A stretch of 64,000 nucleotides of DNA from Curtobacterium sp. L6-1 (GTDB lineage Bacteria > Actinomycetota > Actinomycetes > Actinomycetales > Microbacteriaceae). The translations under genes were made by a program, and so were the position numbers. Positions 9,444-16,756 of this stretch are shown one piece after another. Positions within the stretch are counted from its first letter, which is position 1; every line of letters starts with the position of its first letter. Where the stretch lies: contig NZ_CP076544.1 of NCBI RefSeq assembly GCF_018885305.1, positions 1,922,001 through 1,986,000 on the forward strand, in the 5' to 3' direction. The notes under the pieces are model-generated. The model saw only the letters and a list, made by a program, of their open reading frames with translations. It did no database searches and had not been told where the DNA came from.

Positions 9444-10553
9444 TCAGGAGGTGCAGCGCTCGAGCGACGTGGTGCTGCGTCCGGCCGCGATGGTCTCGAG
9501 GTCGGTGACCGCCTGGTCGAGGGTCGAGACGGCGTAGACGTCGAGACCGTCCGGGACGTGGCCGACGACCTCGTCGCAGTTCGCCTTCGGTGCGAGGAAC
9601 ACGGTCGCGCCCGCTGCCTCGGCGCCGTAGAGCTTCTGCCGGATGCCGCCGATCGGACCGACCCGGCCACCGGCGGTGATCGTGCCGGTCCCCGCGACGT
9701 GCTCGCCGCCGTTCAGTGCGCCGGGGGTGATCTCGTCGATGATCCCGAGGGCGAACATCATGCCCGCCGAGGGGCCACCAACGTCCTGCAGCTCGATGTC
9801 GACGTCGAAGGGGAAGTCGTAGTGCTCGACCACGCCCACGCCGATGAGGGCCGTGCCCTGCTCCGACGCCGGCGTGAGGGAGAGCTCGCGGGTGGCGCCG
9901 TCGCGTTCGACGGTGACCTTCGCCGGGGAGGCCGTGCCGTGGCGGGCGACGAGCTCGCGGAGCGTCGTCGCGTCGGCGTTGGTCGTCAGCGAGGTGCCGT
10001 CGAAGGCCGTGACGACGTCCCCGGTGCGGACCACGCCGTCGGCGGGCGAACCCTCCTGCACGGTGCCGACCTCGAGCTCGGTCGGGATCTCGTAGCCCTG
10101 GTGGACGAGGGCGGCGGCGACGGCGGACTGCTGCGAGTTCGTCATGTCGGCCGCGTCCTGCTTGCTGACCTCCTCCGTGGAGCGCCCGGGCGGGTAGATC
10201 GCGCTGGCCGGGACCACCGCCTGCGACTTCGTGAACAGGGCACGGATCACGCTCGTCCAGGACGGGCGCTCGGTCGCGGTGCCCTGGACGCTGACGGTGA
10301 GCATGTCGAGCGCGCCCGAGGTCGGGTAGGTGCGGTGCCCGTCGACCTGGATGAGCTCGACGTCCTTCGCGTCCTTGCCGGTCCCCTGCCGCTGCGTGCC
10401 GATCGTGTTGAAGACCGGACCGGGCATCTCGATGACGTACGGGCTCGGCAGCACGCTCGCGACGATCGCCAGGACGAGCGCGCCGACGACGAACGCCCAG
10501 CCGACCCGCCGGGAGCGGGCACGACGGCGGGGGGCGGGGGCGAAGAGGGTCAC
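9444..10553 (-). CDS. YlbL-like membrane protein with PDZ and Lon-type protease domains
   Basis: A 369-aa serine protease. It has one N-terminal membrane anchor (about 18-36), a PDZ domain in the middle (GSPADGVVRTGDVV), and a C-terminal Lon (S16) catalytic domain. The Ser-Lys dyad is Ser262 in GGPSAGMMFAL and Lys307 in GGIRQKLYG; the 45-residue spacing is that expected for Lon. No ATPase domain is present, so it is of the YlbL/SdrC type acting on extracytoplasmic or membrane substrates. The start is GTG 10553, with GGAAGGA 7 nt upstream. It is divergent from the DUF2342 gene with 101 nt between them. The M. tuberculosis counterpart is, from memory, Rv3194c. Confidence 0.9.
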   Translation of the reverse strand: MTLFAPAPRRRARSRRVGWAFVVGALVLAIVASVLPSPYVIEMPGPVFNTIGTQRQGTGKDAKDVELIQVDGHRTYPTSGALDMLTVSVQGTATERPSWTSVIRALFTKSQAVVPASAIYPPGRSTEEVSKQDAADMTNSQQSAVAAALVHQGYEIPTELEVGTVQEGSPADGVVRTGDVVTAFDGTSLTTNADATTLRELVARHGTASPAKVTVERDGATRELSLTPASEQGTALIGVGVVEHYDFPFDVDIELQDVGGPSAGMMFALGIIDEITPGALNGGEHVAGTGTITAGGRVGPIGGIRQKLYGAEAAGATVFLAPKANCDEVVGHVPDGLDVYAVSTLDQAVTDLETIAAGRSTTSLERCTS

Positions 10554-10654
10554 GCGGGTCCTTCCGGGGCTGTTCGCCCACGGCGCAGCCGGACGGACCG
10601 ATGCGCGGGACGGTCCCAGGTCCGGGCCCGTGGGCAGCGGTTAGCGTAGTCGGC

Positions 10655-12109
10655 ATGCCTGATGAACCGCAGCCGGGGCCGGACGACGACTTCCAGGAGA
10701 TGCTCCGCAAGCTCCTGTCCGGCGAGGGGCAGATCGACCCGTCGCAGCTCGCCGGTGCCGCCGGCCTGCCGAACGACCCGGGCGCCGTCGCCGAGCTGAT
10801 GGCGCAGCTGCAGCGCGCCGCACAGAACGGCCGCGACGGCATCGACTTCACGGTGACGGCCGACCGGGCCGCGGGCATCGCCCGCGAGGGCGCACAGCCG
10901 CTCGACCCGGCCACGACGCAGGCCGCCGCGCAGGCGTTCCAGGTCGCCGCACTCTGGCTCGACGAGGTCACCACGGTCGCCGAGCTGACCGCGACGCCGA
11001 GCGTCTACACGCGGGAACAGTGGGCCAGGGCGACCGCTCCGGTGTGGTCGCAGATCGCCGAGCCGGTGGCGTCGAGCATCGCGTCGGCCCTGACCGAGGC
11101 CATCGACCAGCGTGCGCCCGAGGAGCTCAAGACGATGCTCGGCGACGTCTCGAAGGCGATGCGCGGCGTCGGTGGCGCACTGTTCGCGATCCAGCTCGGC
11201 CAGGTCGTCGGGCAGCTCGCGAAGGAGGTCGTGTCCGGTGGCGACGTCGGCGTACCGCTCCTCGACGAGCAGGTCGCCGCACTCGTGCCGCAGAACGTGG
11301 CCGAGTTCGCCGACGGACTGGACGTCCCGGTCGACGAGGTCCGCATCTACCTGGCGGTGCGCGAACTCGCGCACGCGCGCCTGTTCCGCTCGGCCCGCTG
11401 GCTGCGCCTGCACATCATCTCGTCGATCACCGAGTACGCGAAGGGCGTGCACATCCCGTTCGACCGGGTCGAGGAGTCGCTGTCCGGCATCGACCCGACC
11501 GACCAGGAGCAGCTCCGTGACGCGCTGGCCTCCGGTGCGCTGATCCCGCCCCGGACGCCCGAGCAGGACGCCGCCCTGGCCCGTCTCGAGACGATGCTCG
11601 CGCTCGTCGAGGGCTGGGTCGACACCGTCACCGCCGCCGCCACCGCCCGCCTGCCCCGCTCCGGCGCGATCGCCGAGATGGTGCGTCGCCGCCGGGCCGC
11701 TGGTGGCCCCGCGGAGTCCGCGTTCGCCACCCTGGTCGGGCTCGAGCTCCGGCCCCGCCGGCTGCGTGAGGCCGCGGCGATGTGGCAGCGGGTCACCGAC
11801 GAGCTGGGCGCCGACGACCGCGACGCGCTCTGGGCCGCCTTCGACCTGGTGCCGGGTTCCGACGACATCGACGCCCCGGAGGCCCTGGTCGCCCGGCTCC
11901 GCAACCCGTCGCAGACGCCGGAGGACGACGCGTTCGACCGGGCGCTCGAGGACCTGCTGAACGACACGACGGCCGACCGCCCGACCGAGGACGAGGACGG
12001 CGGCATCGAGGGTCCGGACGACCAGCCGGGCACCGACCCGTCCGGTGACGGCCCGTCCGGTGACGCTCCGTCCGGTGACGGGACGCCCGGGAGCGGTCCG
12101 CAGCGCTGA
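10655..12109 (+). CDS. DUF2342 / zinc-dependent metalloprotease-like protein
   Basis: A 484-aa predicted cytosolic protein of the actinobacterial DUF2342 family, annotated in databases as zinc-dependent metalloprotease or F420-associated hydrolase. The conserved core RELAHARLFRSARWLRLH lies near residues 233-250. I do not see a standard HEXXH motif, so enzymatic function is unproven. The last 25 residues are a DPSGDGPSGD repeat tail. The start is ATG 10655, with TAGCGT (10642-10647) ending 7 nt upstream; this suggests a leaderless transcript, and an in-frame GTG/ATG further upstream lacks support. The family member Rv3195 occupies the same place in M. tuberculosis, from memory. It ends at a strong hairpin. 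Confidence 0.82.
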   Translation: MPDEPQPGPDDDFQEMLRKLLSGEGQIDPSQLAGAAGLPNDPGAVAELMAQLQRAAQNGRDGIDFTVTADRAAGIAREGAQPLDPATTQAAAQAFQVAALWLDEVTTVAELTATPSVYTREQWARATAPVWSQIAEPVASSIASALTEAIDQRAPEELKTMLGDVSKAMRGVGGALFAIQLGQVVGQLAKEVVSGGDVGVPLLDEQVAALVPQNVAEFADGLDVPVDEVRIYLAVRELAHARLFRSARWLRLHIISSITEYAKGVHIPFDRVEESLSGIDPTDQEQLRDALASGALIPPRTPEQDAALARLETMLALVEGWVDTVTAAATARLPRSGAIAEMVRRRRAAGGPAESAFATLVGLELRPRRLREAAAMWQRVTDELGADDRDALWAAFDLVPGSDDIDAPEALVARLRNPSQTPEDDAFDRALEDLLNDTTADRPTEDEDGGIEGPDDQPGTDPSGDGPSGDAPSGDGTPGSGPQR

Positions 12110-12113
12110 CCCC

Positions 12114-12142
12114 GGACGGGAGGCGCGACCCGCCTCCCGTCC
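12114..12142 (+). terminator. Terminator of the DUF2342 gene
   Basis: Perfect 12-bp stem GGACGGGAGGCG / CGCCTCCCGTCC with a 5-nt loop, starting 4 nt after the stop. It is the cleanest member of the shared hairpin family. Confidence 0.9.
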
Positions 12143-12225
12143 ACACCGCCCCGCCCGCCACGGGGTTCTCCACAGATCGGGCCACCGTCCGACGCAGCGG
12201 GCCCCGGCTGCGTCACCGTTGCCGC

Positions 12226-13110
12226 ATGGGCATCCGCATCGATCCGACGCTCGAGTTCGTCTGGCGCGACCCGCACACCGTGCAGCTCGGGGTCGACCCG
12301 CCACGTGCGGTGGTGCCGGTCCCGACGACGGCCGAGGAACGGTTCCTCTGCGCGCTCCGGCGGGAGACCGCACGGGACGCGATGGCCGGCCTCGCGCGGA
12401 GCGTCGGCTGCGGTCCGGCCGCCGCCGCACGGGTGCTCGGGGACGCCGCCCCCGCGGTGGTCGACATGCTGCCCGAGCCGCTCGCCCGCGTCGAGGTGTC
12501 CGGCAGCGGGGCCCTGACCGACGACCTCGACCGGATGCTCACGGGCGAGGGCGTCACCGTCGTGCGGACCAGCGCTCCCCGCGGTGGCCCGGTCGCCGCA
12601 CCCGATCCCCCGCCGGCGCTCGCGGTCCTCGTCGCCGACCACGTGACCGACCCCGTCGTCCGTGCGGCCTGGTGCCGTCGCGCGGTCCCGCACCTGCCGG
12701 TCGTCGTGGGTGACGGACGGGTGCGGATCGGGCCGTTCGTCGTGCCGGGTGCCGGGCCGTGCCTCCAGTGCGTCGAGCTCGAGCGGTCCGACGCCGACCC
12801 CGCCTGGCCCGCGGTCGCCGCGCAGGTGTGGGGCCGGCCGGCCGCGGCCCTGTCACCGCACCGCGCGGCGACGGTCGCCGTGACGGTGACCGGACTGGTC
12901 CTCGAGCGGCTCCCGCTCGTCGCGCAGCACCCCGACGCACGGCAGGTCGTGGTCGACCGGCGCGACCTGTCGGTCACGACCCGGCGGGTCGCTCCGCATC
13001 CGCGGTGTGCGTGCCGAGCGCTGCCAGGAACCGGCTCGCCACCCGTGGCCCGCCCCGGCTGGAGCCCTGCGCGGACCACGTCATGGTCAGGGAACGACGA
13101 GCGCGGGTGA
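12226..13110 (+). CDS. Orphan cyclodehydratase (TOMM E1-like) domain protein
   Basis: A 294-aa protein. Residues 168-196 (IGPFVVPGAGPCLQCVELER and then DPAWPAV) match the zinc-binding core of the E1-like/ocin-ThiF subunits that pair with YcaO proteins in thiazole/oxazole-modified microcins. The metal site would be Cys179 and Cys182 (CLQC) with Cys261 and Cys263 (CAC). No YcaO partner, precursor peptide or ThiF ATP-binding glycine motif is visible nearby, so it is an orphan, as are (from memory) its relatives at Rv3196 and in other actinobacteria. The last 45 codons overlap the 3' end of uvrD2 on the other strand by 137 bp, and residues after about 266 look non-conserved. The start is ATG 12226, with no obvious ribosome site. 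The function is unknown. Confidence 0.7.
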   Translation: MGIRIDPTLEFVWRDPHTVQLGVDPPRAVVPVPTTAEERFLCALRRETARDAMAGLARSVGCGPAAAARVLGDAAPAVVDMLPEPLARVEVSGSGALTDDLDRMLTGEGVTVVRTSAPRGGPVAAPDPPPALAVLVADHVTDPVVRAAWCRRAVPHLPVVVGDGRVRIGPFVVPGAGPCLQCVELERSDADPAWPAVAAQVWGRPAAALSPHRAATVAVTVTGLVLERLPLVAQHPDARQVVVDRRDLSVTTRRVAPHPRCACRALPGTGSPPVARPGWSPARTTSWSGNDERG

Positions 13111-14719
13111 TGCCGACGTAGAACAGCCGCCGTTCCTCGTCGACGCCGTCGTCGGTCGTGGCGTACGAGATCGGCAGCAGGCCCTCGGCGACGCCCGCGA
13201 GCACCACGTGCGGCCACTCCAGGCCCTTCGACGAGTGCAGGGTCGCGAGCGTGACCGCATCGAGTTCGGGCTCGTGGTGGGTCGCGGCGCGGTCGACCAG
13301 GTCGGCGGTGAACTGCTGCATGGTCGTGTCCGCGGGGGCCGACTCGGCGAGCTGCATGATCGCCTGCAGCGCCTCCCACTGCTCGCGCACGGCACCGGTG
13401 CCCTCCGGTGCGGTCCGGGTCCACCCGCTGATCTGCAGCACGAGCTCCACGCGGCGCAGCAGGTCGTCGTCGGTCTGCCGCACCGCCTCGCCGCGCATGT
13501 GGTGCACGGCGAGCTTGACCTCCGGCCGGTCGAAGAACCGCTTGCCGCCCTGCACCCGGTAGGGGATGCCGTTGCGGGCGAGCGCGGACTCGATCGCGGC
13601 GGACTGTGCGCCGACGCGGAACAGCACCGCGCAGTCGCCGTACGTCGCCCCGCCCGCGACGAGCTCGGTGACGCGGCGGGCGATGGTCGCGGCCTCGTCC
13701 CCGTCGTGCGTGCACGCGAGCACCGTCGGGTCGGGCCCGGGCGTGGTCTCCTGCGCCACGAGGTCGAGCGCGCCCGGCTGGCCGCGCATCAGGGCGTTCG
13801 CCGCGTGCACGACCTCCCGTGTGGACCGGTAGTTCCGTTCCAGGCGCAGCACGGAGGCGCGGGGGAACTCCGACCCGAAGCCGAGCAGGTAGCGGCTCGA
13901 CGCCCCGGTGAACGAGTAGATGGTCTGGCTCGCGTCGCCGACCACGCACAGGTCGTCGCGTCCGCCGAGCCAGGCCCGGAGCAGGTCGTGCTGCACGGGC
14001 GAGACGTCCTGGTACTCGTCGACCACGAAGAACCGGTACTGCTGCCGGACGTAGGACGCAACCCGGGGCTCGGACTCCACCATGCCGAGGGTCGCGAGCA
14101 GGACGTCCTCGAAGTCCATCTGCCGACGGTCGTCCTTGAGCCGTTCGTACGCCCGCATGAGGTCGACGACGCGGGACGGCGAGGTGTCGCGGGGCATCGT
14201 CCGGTCGGCGGCCGCGGCCTCGTACTCGTCGTACGTCAGGCGCTGGACCTTCCGCCACTCGACCTCGCCCGCCAGGTCGCGGAGCGTCGGGGTGTCCACG
14301 CGCAGCCCGATCGTGTCGGCCGCGTGCGCGATCACCCGGCCCTTCGACTCCACCAGCCCGGGCGCGTGCCCGCCGACGGTGTCCGGCCAGAAGTACCCGA
14401 GCTGCGACATCGCCGCGGCGTGGAAGGTCCGGGCCTGCACCGCGCCGGCCCCGAGGGCGCGGAGCCGGGAGCGGAGCTCACCGGCGGCACGAGTGGTGAA
14501 GGTCAGCGCGAGGACGTGGTTCGGCGAGTAGGTGCCGGTGGCGACGCCGTACGCGATGCGGTGCGTGATCGCGCGGGTCTTGCCCGTGCCGGCCCCGGCC
14601 AGGACGGCGACCGGGCCGAGGAGGGTCCGGGCGACGGTCCGCTGCTCGGCGTCGAGCGCGGCGAGCAGCGCGTCCGGGGACGGGGTGGCCGGGTCGGCGG
14701 CTCCGGCTGCGACGGTCAC
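12974..14719 (-). CDS. uvrD2: UvrD2-type superfamily 1 DNA helicase
   Basis: A 581-aa 3'-5' DNA helicase. The Walker A motif is GAGTGKTR (42-49), LTFTTRAAGELRSRLR is motif Ia, VVDEYQDVSPVQ is motif II, and YVGITRARRSL is motif VI. It is shorter than mycobacterial UvrD2 (about 700 aa): the sequence ends soon after motif VI, and no HRDC or tetracysteine domain is seen. The start is GTG 14719, which shares GTGA with the nudC stop, a better choice than an in-frame codon at 14746 inside nudC. Translation is thus coupled to nudC. The 3' end overlaps the cyclodehydratase-like gene in the opposite strand. Likely role: unwinding during repair or R-loop removal. Confidence 0.92.
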   Translation of the reverse strand: MTVAAGAADPATPSPDALLAALDAEQRTVARTLLGPVAVLAGAGTGKTRAITHRIAYGVATGTYSPNHVLALTFTTRAAGELRSRLRALGAGAVQARTFHAAAMSQLGYFWPDTVGGHAPGLVESKGRVIAHAADTIGLRVDTPTLRDLAGEVEWRKVQRLTYDEYEAAAADRTMPRDTSPSRVVDLMRAYERLKDDRRQMDFEDVLLATLGMVESEPRVASYVRQQYRFFVVDEYQDVSPVQHDLLRAWLGGRDDLCVVGDASQTIYSFTGASSRYLLGFGSEFPRASVLRLERNYRSTREVVHAANALMRGQPGALDLVAQETTPGPDPTVLACTHDGDEAATIARRVTELVAGGATYGDCAVLFRVGAQSAAIESALARNGIPYRVQGGKRFFDRPEVKLAVHHMRGEAVRQTDDDLLRRVELVLQISGWTRTAPEGTGAVREQWEALQAIMQLAESAPADTTMQQFTADLVDRAATHHEPELDAVTLATLHSSKGLEWPHVVLAGVAEGLLPISYATTDDGVDEERRLFYVGITRARRSLTMTWSAQGSSRGGPRVASRFLAALGTHTADAERPAGS

Positions 14720-15651
14720 GGCAGGTCGAGCGGCCCGCCGTACCACTCCTCGATGATCACGCGGGCGATCGAGGTCCGGCCGGGCAGCAGGATCGTGTCA
14801 CCGGCGTGCTCGCGGATCTCGTCGCGCGAGAACCAGCGGACGTCGACGATCTCGACGCCGTCCGGGCGCGCGGCGGACGGGTCGCCGTCGACGGCCCGGG
14901 CACGGAACCCGACCATCAGGGACGCGGGGAACGGCCACGGCTGCGAGCCGAGGTACTCGGGCTCCTCGATGGAGACGCCGGCCTCCTCGAAGACCTCGCG
15001 GCGGACGGCGTCCTCGAGCGACTCCCCCGGCTCGACGAACCCGGCGAGTAGCGAGTACCGGTTCGCGTCCCAGGCCGCGTTCGCCCCGAGCAGGATCCGG
15101 TCCTGTCCGTCGGTGATGCCCACGATGACGGCCGCGTCGGTGCGCGGGAAGTGCTGGTGTCCCTCGGGGTCGCGACGGACCCATCCCCCGACGCTGGACT
15201 CCGTGGCCGAGCCGGTGCGTGGCGAGAACCCGTGCACGGCGTGCCAGTTCGCCATCGCCACGGCCTCGACCGCCAGGCCCTGGTCGCGGGCCGAGAGCTC
15301 GGTGCCGAACATGCGCAGGTTCTCCCACGCCTCGGCGTCCGACTCGATGCCGGTGGCGGCGGCGTCGTCGACGAGCGCCGCGACGAAGCGGGTACCCGCC
15401 GGGGCGTCGGGAGCGTCCACGACCGCGCGGCCGAGGTAGAGCAGCGTCGCGTCCACCGGCACCTGCGCGGCGTCGACGAAGCGCAGGGTGCCGTCGGTGT
15501 TCCGCAGCATCGCACCACCGTGCACGGGCAGGAAGCGGGTGGTCGGGTCGTCGCGCAGCACACGCTCGAGATCGGGCGTGGAGCGGTACTCCGCGTCACG
15601 GTCGAGCTCGTTGCGGGCGAGCGGCAGCCGGGCGGCGAACTCCACGGTCAC
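14716..15651 (-). CDS. nudC: NudC-family NADH/NAD+ diphosphatase (Nudix)
   Basis: A 311-aa Nudix hydrolase that would split NAD(H) into NMN(H) and AMP and might decap NAD-capped RNA. The Nudix box spans 204-226 (G-x5-E-x7-REV-x-EEAGV), and SQPWPFP at 236-242 is the signature specific to NADH pyrophosphatases. The zinc ribbon that precedes the box in E. coli NudC is degenerate: the 135-167 stretch (HAVHGFSPRTG, then RRDPEGHQHFPRTD) contains no cysteine. It should still fold as a NudC-like dimer. The start is GTG 15651, with GAGGAG close upstream. It is the first gene of a nudC-uvrD2 operon with a 4-nt overlap, and is divergent from the kinase-like gene. Confidence 0.92.
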   Translation of the reverse strand: MTVEFAARLPLARNELDRDAEYRSTPDLERVLRDDPTTRFLPVHGGAMLRNTDGTLRFVDAAQVPVDATLLYLGRAVVDAPDAPAGTRFVAALVDDAAATGIESDAEAWENLRMFGTELSARDQGLAVEAVAMANWHAVHGFSPRTGSATESSVGGWVRRDPEGHQHFPRTDAAVIVGITDGQDRILLGANAAWDANRYSLLAGFVEPGESLEDAVRREVFEEAGVSIEEPEYLGSQPWPFPASLMVGFRARAVDGDPSAARPDGVEIVDVRWFSRDEIREHAGDTILLPGRTSIARVIIEEWYGGPLDLP

Positions 15652-15731
15652 ACGGATCTCCTCGTGGTCGACACGTCCCGGCCAGCGTGGCGCGCACCGA
15701 TCGGTGTCGCCGCGGACCTACCCTGATGGGC

Positions 15732-16730
15732 ATGGCGGGATCGCAGTTCACTCTAGCCGCGTTGGCGACGACGGCCGTGCCCGGGCTCGTCCTGACCGGG
15801 ACGCGCACGCTCGGCTCGGTGGCCGCCGGCGACTACGAGTCGGCGGTCGTCCGCGAGGCCGACGGTCGTGCCTCCGCGATCCGTCGCCCCCGGAACCAGC
15901 GCGCCGAGGCGCGGCAGTCCGCCGACCTCGTCGCGATCCGGGCGCTCAGCGCCGGGATCCGGACGCGCCTCCCGTTCGCCGTCCCCGAGTACCGCGGCCA
16001 GGCGCCGGTCGGTTCGACCCGCGCCATCCTCACCTCGTACGTCGCAGGCGAGCACCCCGCGCTCCGCGACCTGACGGAGCGACCCGAGCTGGCCAGCAGC
16101 GTCGGCCGGGCCGTCGCCGCGCTGCACGTCCTGCCCACCAGCTTCGTCACCGACGCCGGTCTGCCGTCCCTGACCCCGTTCGAGGTCCTCCGCTCCGCCG
16201 TGTCCGTGATGGACCGCGCCGTCGCCACGAAGCTCGTGCCGGCCGCACTCCAGGAACGCTGGGAGGGCGCCGCCCGCGACCAGCAGCTGTGGCAGTTCAC
16301 CCCGACCGTCGTGCACGGCTCACTCGGCATCGACTCGCTGCTCGTGCAGGGCGACGAGGTCACCGGGGTGCTCGGCTGGGGCGAGCTCCGGCTCGGCGAC
16401 CCGGCGAAGGACCTTGCGTGGGTCCTCGCCGGCCGCCGCGAAGCGTTCGACACCGTCCTCAGCGCCTACACCGCCGGCGGCGGTGGCCGCGACCGACAGC
16501 TCGGCCAGCGCGCTCGCGTCCACCACGAACTCGAGACCGCCCAGTGGCTGCTGCACGGGGTGCAGGTGAAGAGCACCGAGGTCGTCGACGACGCCGTGGC
16601 GATGATGCACCGGCTCGCCGAGGCCGTGCACGCGCCGACGGCCGCGCCGCTGCAGGCGGTCTCGCCGGAGACGATGGAGATCGGCGAGGTCGAGCAGCTG
16701 CTCTCCTCGACCGAGCGCCGCCACAGCTGA
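15732..16730 (+). CDS. Aminoglycoside/macrolide phosphotransferase-fold protein lacking catalytic residues
   Basis: A 332-aa protein of the APH/choline-kinase fold. The Brenner motif HGDxHxxN is HGSLGIDSLL (195-204), so the catalytic Asp is Ser197. The metal-binding Asp of the usual IDW motif is Gly215 (VLGWGELRLGDPAKDLAW follows). The phosphate-binding lysine region reads SAIRRPRNQ. The fold signature LGDPAKDLAW is otherwise kept, so this looks like a pseudokinase rather than an antibiotic-inactivating enzyme. ATG 15732 lies 7 nt after TACCCT (15719-15724), suggesting a leaderless message. An ATG at 15726 is in frame but too close to the -10. It sits between nudC-uvrD2 and adnAB, where M. 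tuberculosis has an unrelated channel-like gene, from memory. Confidence 0.8.
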   Translation: MAGSQFTLAALATTAVPGLVLTGTRTLGSVAAGDYESAVVREADGRASAIRRPRNQRAEARQSADLVAIRALSAGIRTRLPFAVPEYRGQAPVGSTRAILTSYVAGEHPALRDLTERPELASSVGRAVAALHVLPTSFVTDAGLPSLTPFEVLRSAVSVMDRAVATKLVPAALQERWEGAARDQQLWQFTPTVVHGSLGIDSLLVQGDEVTGVLGWGELRLGDPAKDLAWVLAGRREAFDTVLSAYTAGGGGRDRQLGQRARVHHELETAQWLLHGVQVKSTEVVDDAVAMMHRLAEAVHAPTAAPLQAVSPETMEIGEVEQLLSSTERRHS

Positions 16731-16739
16731 CCCGGCCGG

Positions 16740-16756
16740 GAGGCGCGGGTCGCCTC
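16740..16756. terminator. Small GAGGCG/CGCCTC hairpin between convergent genes
   Basis: A 6-bp stem with 5-nt loop sits in the 24-nt gap between the stop of the kinase-like gene and the stop of adnB, and overlaps the adnB stop codon. It carries the shared GGGAGGCG core and could serve both directions. It is weaker than the other members. Confidence 0.5.

Noticed and set aside
6157..9537. 1126-codon open frame opposite the UPF0182 gene
   Set aside because: Repetitive Arg/Val/Asp composition without domains; antisense to a clear membrane-protein gene with a promoter and terminator.
12226..13110. Full thiazole/oxazole-modified peptide cluster
   Set aside because: No YcaO, precursor peptide, dehydrogenase or exporter is seen within the window.
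15732..16730. Functional macrolide/aminoglycoside resistance kinase
   Set aside because: HGD and DW catalytic residues are replaced, and the context is DNA repair rather than resistance.
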